Shown piece after piece: positions 26,012 through 30,669 of a stretch of DNA of 30,669 bases. The stretch is taken from positions 1 to 30,669 of the IMG/VR virus record IMGVR_UViG_3300031507_000022, one strand, 5' to 3'. The translations under genes and the position numbers were made by a program. Numbering within the stretch: position 1 is the first letter of the stretch; each line of letters opens with the position of its first letter. The notes under the pieces are model-generated. The model had not been told where the DNA came from, made no database searches, and saw only the letters and a list, made by a program, of their open reading frames with translations. The DNA comes from a virus.

Positions 26012-26334
26012 TGGCCAAGGTTGAGGGCGCTACCCCGATGGACATGGCCGATCTGCTGAAGTGCGCCATCTGCGGGAAGGGCATGATGCACAACGGAGAC
26101 ATGACCTTTTACGAGATCACGATCAGCCAGTGCGTCGTCGACATTCCCAACGTCCAACGCATGCACGGTATGGAGTTGATGATGGGTGGCGCTGTGCCAT
26201 TGGCGCGGGTGCTCTCTCCCGACAACACCGTGGCTCACCGACTCGGGACGCCGACGCGGCTGCAATTCTGCTTTACGTGCGGGCTTACCGAGACTCTGCC
26301 CGCCGCCATTCTATTGGAGAAAGCCGGTGGCTAA
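26011..26334 (+). CDS. Zinc-binding small protein after RecT
   Basis: A 107-residue protein with ATG overlapping the RecT stop (TGATG). Two Cys pairs, CAICGK (about 18-23) and CFTCGL near the C-terminus, enclose a beta-rich central part (MTFYEITISQCVVDIPNVQR), so a split zinc ribbon is likely. No catalytic motif. Such proteins often accompany phage recombination genes; role unknown. Its last codons overlap the GTG of the next gene. Confidence 0.75.
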   Translation: MAKVEGATPMDMADLLKCAICGKGMMHNGDMTFYEITISQCVVDIPNVQRMHGMELMMGGAVPLARVLSPDNTVAHRLGTPTRLQFCFTCGLTETLPAAILLEKAGG

Positions 26335-27430
26335 GCGCACGCAGAAGGAAAACCCGATCTTCGGCATCGTGAAGAACGGCACGATCACCGGCGCCTTTCA
26401 GTACGATCAGGAGAGGCTGCTGTCGTTCCGCAACGGCGCCCAGGTCGCCATCCACGTCCAGTACCACGGCGCCAGGCCGGCCGAAGCGAAATGGTATGTC
26501 ATCATCGCCACGGCCATGAAGGTGGGGGGCCTGCCGTGGACGACGAAGGAATCGGCTGACGAAGGGCTGCGGGAGGCGCTGAACATGTTCACGCCGGTCC
26601 CGCCTGTGGTGAAGGGCGGCAAGTGGACGCGCGAGCGGATGAGCCTCCACGACCTCGACGACGACGAGCTCGAGGAAAAGACCGAGCTGCTGATGCTGCT
26701 GATCTACCGCCTGACGGGTGTGAACCCCGATGACTTCAAGGCAGCAATGCCTCACCACGCCGACAAGAATTTCAAGACGATCACGAGAACGCCTGCTGCC
26801 GACAATGCAGGCGAAGGCGGCGCCGAGTTGTCACCTCCGAATACCTCCCCGGAGAGCGGCGCCGCCACCATTTCGTCGGATCTCAACAGTCCTAACCAAC
26901 TGGCCGACGAGAGCCCTGCCGCCAGCGAACCAGCTTCTACCCCGGAGCCCGCTGGCGGTGGGGAACCAGATGCGATGGAGAGTACTGCCCCGGAAACGGG
27001 TGCTCCGTCGAACAGCAGCAACGCCGACGCGCAACCTGTCGACATTGCTGCGACTCCGGCCGGCACGTCGGGGGCCACTGATGTGCCGGCCGCCGTACTC
27101 ACCGACGCTGACAAGAAGTGGCTGCGCGAGAGCGCGATGCTGATGCTCGCCGCGCAGCCGAAGCACGAGACTGACCCAGCGCTGGCAAGGGAAGCCCACG
27201 ATGTCCTGATGGGCCAGATGAAGGTGGCGCTAAGCCTGATGCCACGGACAGCCACCACGGAGGCACGGCAGCGCGCCCAGGCCATGAAGGACCACTGCAA
27301 AGCCGTAAACGAAGGTCGGCTTCAGTTAGACCCGTTGCTGTTGGCGAAGTGGGCAGAGGCCGGCGTGGCGCAGATCACTCCGCCGAAGCCGATCATCCGA
27401 GATCTTGTGACTGGGAAGCTGATGCTATGA
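26327..27430 (+). CDS. Two-domain early protein with long disordered linker
   Basis: A 367-residue protein starting with GTG at 26327 (inside the previous gene). Residues 1-90 form a compact domain (NPIFGIVKNGTITGAFQYDQ, EAKWYVIIATAMKVGGLPWT). Residues 100-125 are acidic and helical (LHDLDDDELEEKTELLML). Residues 140-260 are low-complexity Ser/Ala/Pro/Thr/Glu and disordered. A helical C-terminal domain ends the chain (LTDADKKWLRESAMLMLAAQ ... LLLAKWAEAGVAQITPPKP). I could not assign either domain; the first faintly recalls phage DUF1367 proteins, but not enough to name it. Confidence 0.7.
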   Translation: MAKRTQKENPIFGIVKNGTITGAFQYDQERLLSFRNGAQVAIHVQYHGARPAEAKWYVIIATAMKVGGLPWTTKESADEGLREALNMFTPVPPVVKGGKWTRERMSLHDLDDDELEEKTELLMLLIYRLTGVNPDDFKAAMPHHADKNFKTITRTPAADNAGEGGAELSPPNTSPESGAATISSDLNSPNQLADESPAASEPASTPEPAGGGEPDAMESTAPETGAPSNSSNADAQPVDIAATPAGTSGATDVPAAVLTDADKKWLRESAMLMLAAQPKHETDPALAREAHDVLMGQMKVALSLMPRTATTEARQRAQAMKDHCKAVNEGRLQLDPLLLAKWAEAGVAQITPPKPIIRDLVTGKLML

Positions 27431-28053
27431 CCGACGCATTTCCCCTGAAGTGGCCAGCGAACCGGCCTCGCAAGCCGGCTGGACTGCGCAAATCCGGCAA
27501 GTTCTCCGTGAAGGCGTACAACGGCAATTACAACGCCGCGGTCGACATCACGGTCGCGTCGGCGATCAAGCGCATCCAGAATGAACTCGATATGATCGGC
27601 GCTCGCTATCCGGTCATCAGCAGCAATGTTGAGCTACGGCTGGACGGGCTGCCCCGGAGCGACCGACGCGAACCAGATGATCCTGGCGTCGCCCTCTATT
27701 TCGACCTCGCCGGCAAGCCGCACTGCCTGCCCTGCGATACCTACAATCGCGTCGCGCAGAACATGGCGGCGATCGCCGCACACATGGAGAAGGCCCGCGC
27801 GATCGAGCGCTATGGCGTAGCCTCTCTGGCCGAGATGTTCGCCGGGTTCGTGGCGCTGCCTGCGCCCGGCCAAGCTGAGAGCCAGAAGTGGTGGCGCGTG
27901 ATGGGGTTCGATCCACACTCGCCGCCGTCGGAGGAATTGATCCGCATGCGCTATCGCGAGTTGGCGAAGAAGGTCGCCGACAGCGAGCCGGCGCTGGCCG
28001 AACTCAACGTGGCGCGCGACGAGGCGCTGAAGATCATCAGGGCGGTGGCGTGA
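27427..28053 (+). CDS. Protein with degenerate J-domain-like C-terminus
   Basis: A 208-residue protein (ATG overlaps previous stop as ATGA). The N-terminal 100 residues (PLKWPANRPRKPAGLRKSGK, then NYNAAVDITVASAIKRIQNE) look like a DNA- or nucleotide-related phage domain, followed by CLPCDTYNRVAQNMAAIA. The last 55 residues, WWRVMGFDPHSPPSEEL, RMRYRELAKKVADSE and LAELNVARDEALKII, follow the helix II-III-IV pattern of J domains. Where J domains have HPD, this one has VADS, so Hsp70 (DnaK) stimulation is unlikely by the normal route. Family resemblance is clear, but function is open. Confidence 0.65.
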   Translation: MTDAFPLKWPANRPRKPAGLRKSGKFSVKAYNGNYNAAVDITVASAIKRIQNELDMIGARYPVISSNVELRLDGLPRSDRREPDDPGVALYFDLAGKPHCLPCDTYNRVAQNMAAIAAHMEKARAIERYGVASLAEMFAGFVALPAPGQAESQKWWRVMGFDPHSPPSEELIRMRYRELAKKVADSEPALAELNVARDEALKIIRAVA

Positions 28054-28385
28054 TGAGCGACGATCAGAAAGACCGGCTTTACAAGCTCAACCTGGAGAAT
28101 TTCGCGCGGCGAATCGCGGCGAAGAAGATGGGCCTTGAGGATGATCGCGAAGGCAGGAAACTGCCGGACGACCTCTGGCAGCAGGCCATCCCCGAAGCGG
28201 AGCGCTGGATGCAGTTCGAGGTCACGCAGCGCAGCCCCGGCTACGCGCACATGCGCGTGAGCGGAACGTGCCCGACTGACGCGACCGTCAAGGAGGTCGA
28301 GGAGCGCTTTTACCACGGGTATTTCGGTGGCCGCGACGCTTGGGTCAAAGACGGCCGCTTCGGCTGCACCATCCACACGGACTGA
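28053..28385 (+). CDS. Hypothetical 110-residue protein
   Basis: Coupled to the J-like gene (TGATG). The N-terminal half is basic and helical (LENFARRIAAKKMGLEDDRE). The C-terminal half has a conserved-looking pattern, GYAHMRVSGTCPTDATVKEV, then GYFGGRDAWVKDGRF and GCTIHTD, which resembles a small sandwich fold. No metal motif is convincing (two Cys, two His). Function unknown; early operon position suggests DNA metabolism or host modulation. Confidence 0.7.
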   Translation: MSDDQKDRLYKLNLENFARRIAAKKMGLEDDREGRKLPDDLWQQAIPEAERWMQFEVTQRSPGYAHMRVSGTCPTDATVKEVEERFYHGYFGGRDAWVKDGRFGCTIHTD

Positions 28386-28389
28386 TCTG

Positions 28390-28587
28390 ATGGGCAAGTT
28401 CACCGCACTGGAAAAGGCCGATGCTGCCAAGCGCGAGGCAGGCTATCGCCGCTATGTCTACCCGCGGCGCGTCAGCGACGGGAAGATGTCGCAGGAGAAC
28501 GCCGACAAGCAGATCGCCATCATGGACGAGATCGAGGCTGAGTACCGCGCCCAGGTTCCTCCGCCGGCGCAGGGAGAATTGCTATGA
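28390..28587 (+). CDS. Small early protein
   Basis: A 65-residue protein (ATG at 28390, four bases after the previous stop). A helical start (KFTALEKADAAKREAGYRR) leads into YVYPRRVSDGKMSQENADKQ, then another helix (IAIMDEIEAEYRAQV). Short phage proteins with a Y-x-Y-P-R-R-V core are common in alphaproteobacterial phages. Charge pattern suggests partner binding. The stop overlaps the next start as ATGA. Confidence 0.75.
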   Translation: MGKFTALEKADAAKREAGYRRYVYPRRVSDGKMSQENADKQIAIMDEIEAEYRAQVPPPAQGELL

Positions 28588-28913
28588 TCGGCGAGCAGCG
28601 CGACCTTTTCGACAACCCCGTGCCAGAGCCGCCCGCTCGCTATCCCGATGCGCCAGGCTGGAAAGAGAACGATACATCGCGCGAAGCCGCGGAGGCGATC
28701 GCACCGCGAGTCGGACGGTTGCAGGCTTTGGTATATGCGTTTCTCCAAGAGCATCCCGGCTATACGGCTGACGAGATCGCCGACGCGATCGGCGAGGATT
28801 TCATGGCGATCCGTCCGCGTGTGAGCGAGTTGCGCAAGATGGGTCGCATCGCTCCCGACGGTCGAGGGCTCAGCCGGTCGAACAAGGCGTGCCACACATG
28901 GAAGGTCGTCTGA
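28584..28913 (+). CDS. Winged-helix protein with clamp-motif-like N-terminus
   Basis: A 109-residue winged-helix protein: RLQALVYAFLQEHPGYTADEI, then DFMAIRPRVSELRKMGRIAPD, which gives the recognition helix and wing. The first residues read GEQRDLFDNP. QRDLF matches Q1, D3, L4 and F5 of the sliding-clamp motif QL[S/D]LF. A DNA-binding domain with a clamp-interaction tail could target replication forks or host clamp-loading partners. It might also be a plain transcription regulator, with the motif fortuitous. The start overlaps the previous stop. Confidence 0.75.
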   Translation: MIGEQRDLFDNPVPEPPARYPDAPGWKENDTSREAAEAIAPRVGRLQALVYAFLQEHPGYTADEIADAIGEDFMAIRPRVSELRKMGRIAPDGRGLSRSNKACHTWKVV

Positions 28914-29293
28914 TGGTCGCCTATAGTTTCAAACGCCAATTCGTCGAGCCGATCCTTGCCGGCACCAAGCGGCAGACGATCCGCGCAGATCGCCGCCGGC
29001 ACGCGCGGCCGGGCGAGGAGATGCAGCTCTACACCGGAATGAGGACGAAGCACTGCAAGCTGATCGGCCGGACGACGTGCGAGAGCATCGAGCCGGTACT
29101 GCTAATCGTCTCCGGTGCCGGCGTCATCAAGATCAACGGCACAGTGCTCTTTTCCGACCAGCGTATGCAGGAGTTCGCTCGCAGCGACGGATTCACGTCG
29201 TGGGCGGAGATGTGCGCCTTCTGGCGCGACGTCAACGGCGTCACCGACGAGTGGAACGGCGTGCTGATCCGGTGGGGAGAACTGCGGACATGA
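28913..29293 (+). CDS. ASCH-domain-like protein
   Basis: A 126-residue protein with the ASCH/PUA-type fold: SFKRQFVEPILAGTKRQTIR near the start, then RPGEEMQLYTGMRTKHCKLI and the strand pattern that follows. A C-terminal helix-rich segment (EFARSDGFTSWAEMCAFWRD) ends the family signature. ASCH proteins bind RNA or modified nucleosides and some act as amidohydrolases. The QTIR and Y-G-[MT]-R parts are the strongest features. It overlaps the previous stop as TGATG. A link to RNA binding in the host is plausible. Confidence 0.8.
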   Translation: MVAYSFKRQFVEPILAGTKRQTIRADRRRHARPGEEMQLYTGMRTKHCKLIGRTTCESIEPVLLIVSGAGVIKINGTVLFSDQRMQEFARSDGFTSWAEMCAFWRDVNGVTDEWNGVLIRWGELRT

Positions 29294-29706
29294 GACGCCG
29301 CGAGTTCACCCGCCAGGTCAAAGCCGAGATCGTGCTTCGCGCCACCAATGCGCAGGGCCGGGTGACATGCGAAGGCTGCGGCGCGGTGCTGAAGCGCGGG
29401 CGCCGATTCTATGAGGTCGACCACATTATCGCCGAGGCGCTGTTCCTGGACAAGAGCCGCAAGCTCACAGCGAAGGACGGCCAACTTCTCGGCAAGGCGT
29501 GCTGTCACCGGGGAGAGGACGGCAAGACCGCGAAGGATGTCGGGATCATCGCCGAGGCCAAGCGGCGCGAGGCCAGCCATCTCGGCATCACCGGGCCGAA
29601 GCAGAAGATCAGGTCTGCCGGCTTCCGCCCCACTCGCGCCCCACGGGCTCCAAAGCCAAAGCTGGCACCGAAGACCATTTTCGCAGCAAAGGACACCGCG
29701 CCATGA
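29290..29706 (+). CDS. HNH endonuclease (second)
   Basis: A 138-residue HNH nuclease. Structural Cys pair CEGCG (27-30), then the catalytic YEVDHIIAEALF (Asp44, His45), and the last zinc/His part GKACCHRGEDGKTAKD (Cys72, His73, Lys79). This is the simple phage type in which the His of DH is the general base. The C-terminal 40 residues are Lys/Pro/Arg-rich. It is distinct from the 22157 HNH protein in core layout. It might help DNA cutting for packaging or resolve branches, or attack host DNA. Coupled with ATGA overlaps on both sides. Confidence 0.85.
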   Translation: MRRREFTRQVKAEIVLRATNAQGRVTCEGCGAVLKRGRRFYEVDHIIAEALFLDKSRKLTAKDGQLLGKACCHRGEDGKTAKDVGIIAEAKRREASHLGITGPKQKIRSAGFRPTRAPRAPKPKLAPKTIFAAKDTAP

Positions 29707-30314
29707 CCGATCCAGCCCAGTCTGAAGCACCGGCAGAGCGCCCGATCTCGTCGCCGCTGCCTGATGACGGGAGGCCGATGTGGCAGCAGGTCAATGACCT
29801 ATTCCGCAAAAACGGAGCGCCAGCGCCAAACACGCTGTTGCGCGATGAGATTGTGACGATGTGGTCGTGGGCTCTCTACGGACAAGTTCTCGCCACCCGC
29901 GCCAGTTCCGCAGTGAGCGAGGAGATGGTGCGTAGCTACTGGAAAGGGCTGCTCAAGCGCCCTGATGGCGCTGCAATTGTCACATTCAACGAACTATTCT
30001 GCATCCTCACCGCCGCCCTGCATCTTTCCCCCGTCCGTCCAGAGGTGAGCGAGCCGGTATGGCGGACGATGGACTCGGCTCCGAAAACAAGTGACGACTT
30101 CACGTCCGGCGCACTCGATTTCATTGCTTGGTGTCCCGACAAGACCGCTCGTCACGGTGGCGATCGCCGCATCGTCTGGTGGGAGCCGAAGCTTGGCCAG
30201 GACAAGAAGGGATGCTGGTGGTGCGACGGCGACTTTGAGGTAAGCCCGACACACTGGATGACGTTACCCGCCGCTCCCGTCCGTCCTGCCGAAGCCGGGG
30301 AGACGAGCAAATGA
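29703..30314 (+). CDS. Protein with C-terminal DUF551-like domain
   Basis: A 203-residue protein. Pro/Ser-rich N-terminus, then a helical part (MWQQVNDLFRKNGAPAPNTL; MVRSYWKGLLKRP), and at about 115-195 the DUF551 pattern: WRTMDSAPKTSDDF, FIAWCPDKT, and near the end THWMTLPAAP. DUF551 modules in phages end in THWMPLP. Their function is not known. The start at 29703 is coupled (ATGA) to the HNH gene, and its stop overlaps a 29-residue membrane peptide gene. Confidence 0.75.
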   Translation: MTDPAQSEAPAERPISSPLPDDGRPMWQQVNDLFRKNGAPAPNTLLRDEIVTMWSWALYGQVLATRASSAVSEEMVRSYWKGLLKRPDGAAIVTFNELFCILTAALHLSPVRPEVSEPVWRTMDSAPKTSDDFTSGALDFIAWCPDKTARHGGDRRIVWWEPKLGQDKKGCWWCDGDFEVSPTHWMTLPAAPVRPAEAGETSK

Positions 30315-30400
30315 GTGCGATAGATTTGCTCGGCGGCACCATGCTTTGCATTGGTGTTCTTATTCTTATTATAGCTTTTGGAGGCATCAATGGCCGCTGA
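30311..30400 (+). CDS. 29-residue membrane peptide
   Basis: A complete 30-codon gene whose ATG overlaps the previous stop (ATGA) and whose end overlaps the next start. The chain MSAIDLLGGTMLCIG continues with VLILIIAFGG, a single hydrophobic span with very short flanks. The stretch is AT-rich against the surrounding genes. The next ribosome-binding site (GGAGGC) lies inside this gene. It could be a small membrane peptide or mainly serve translation coupling. Confidence 0.5.
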   Translation: MSAIDLLGGTMLCIGVLILIIAFGGINGR

Positions 30401-30669
30401 CCCCGCCGCCGTGCCCGCCCATGCGGAACTGCGAGAGAGGCCGGTAACATATCTCGCCGAAGATGGAACACTGTCTGCCACCGAGGACAGCCCGATCAAG
30501 GCGCTGATGGATGCAATCCCGCCTGCACCATTCGGCAAGAAGTTGCTGCCGCTCTATTCCGCTGCCCAGATCGCCACGCTGGAGCGGGAGCGAGACGAGG
30601 CGCTTATCGCCCGAGCAAAATGGAAAGAGCAGGCCGAGAAATACAACACCGCTATCGAGGAGCTCGAGG
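30390..30669 (+). CDS. Hypothetical protein, runs off the right edge
   Basis: ATG at 30390 with an excellent TGGAGGC ribosome-binding site; open to the window end (93 codons seen). The N-terminal part is polar (ELRERPVTYLAEDGTLSATE), the middle is helical (IKALMDAIPPAPFGKKLLPL), and from about residue 65 a charged coiled coil begins (QIATLERERDEALIARAKW). Family not recognised; phage early proteins of this style are often partner-binding. Start overlaps the end of the membrane peptide gene. Confidence 0.7.
   Translation, partial: MAADPAAVPAHAELRERPVTYLAEDGTLSATEDSPIKALMDAIPPAPFGKKLLPLYSAAQIATLERERDEALIARAKWKEQAEKYNTAIEELE

Noticed and set aside
26327-27430. Assignment of the 367-residue protein to DUF1367
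   Set aside because: Only a faint resemblance in the first 90 residues; not enough to name a family.
1-30669. CRISPR arrays, tRNA genes, insertion sequences or an integrase
   Set aside because: I looked for regularly spaced repeats, a GGTTCGA-type tRNA arm, terminal inverted repeats with a transposase, and tyrosine or serine recombinase motifs, and saw none that stood up.

Overview
The window is a phage genome segment (free phage or prophage) of about 62% GC by eye. It has tightly packed, mostly overlapping genes and no recognisable bacterial chromosomal gene. Codon choice, CTTGAC-type promoter boxes, and the style of several proteins (Tat-like signals ending LLAAPAIVKA, DUF6011, DUF3310, a portal of over 800 residues) point to a tailed phage of an alphaproteobacterium, most likely a Rhizobiales-type host. 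That host assignment is inference. No integrase, capsid, tail-fibre or lysis gene, tRNA or CRISPR array is visible, so this is an internal part of a larger genome.

Layout: (1) 1-12490, minus strand: packaging and head-entry module, read from 12490 leftwards. It holds small accessory genes, a decoration/fibre-like protein, terminase small subunit (9960-10424), a row of small genes, terminase large subunit (6354-8063), two proteins with twin-arginine-type signals, an HslV/proteasome-like Ntn hydrolase, and the portal (runs off the left edge). (2) 12539-12583: two divergent sigma70-like promoters with interleaved -35 boxes. (3) 12640-14515, plus strand: six-gene operon with a DnaJ-zinc-finger/DUF6011 protein, a 32-residue membrane peptide and a helix-turn-helix protein. 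(4) 14512-21293, minus strand: early/replication operon that starts with a Cro/CI-like repressor and runs through an RMF/CrpP-like protein, a DNA methyltransferase, a 17-residue peptide with a clamp-binding-like motif, a RuvC-like resolvase, a DnaB-type helicase, a DUF3310 protein and a Tad2-type (DUF2829) anti-Thoeris protein. (5) 21294-22156: central control region without a convincing gene. (6) 22157-30669, plus strand: second early operon with an HNH endonuclease, an RNA polymerase alpha-CTD look-alike, a coiled-coil protein, a DEDDh-type exonuclease, a RecT-type annealing protein, a J-domain-like protein, a winged-helix protein, an ASCH-domain protein, a second HNH nuclease and several small proteins. 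It runs off the right edge.

How it works together (inference): the repressor gene and the HNH-led operon diverge from the 0.86-kb control region, as the lambda PL/PR arms do. The left arm supplies replication and counter-defence. The right arm supplies recombination and host-takeover functions. The late packaging module is fired from the separate divergent promoter pair near 12.55 kb. Almost every junction is an ATGA, GTGA or TGATG overlap, so translation within each operon is probably coupled.

Points that deserve attention: the alpha-CTD mimic keeps all six classical DNA-contact residues at identical spacing; the repressor appears to be transcribed leaderless; a 17-codon gene exactly fills the methyltransferase-resolvase junction; an RMF-like domain and an HslV-like hydrolase suggest interference with host translation or proteostasis; two putative Tat-exported proteins sit in the packaging module; and the DEDDh exonuclease and the J-domain protein each lack a hallmark residue or motif.
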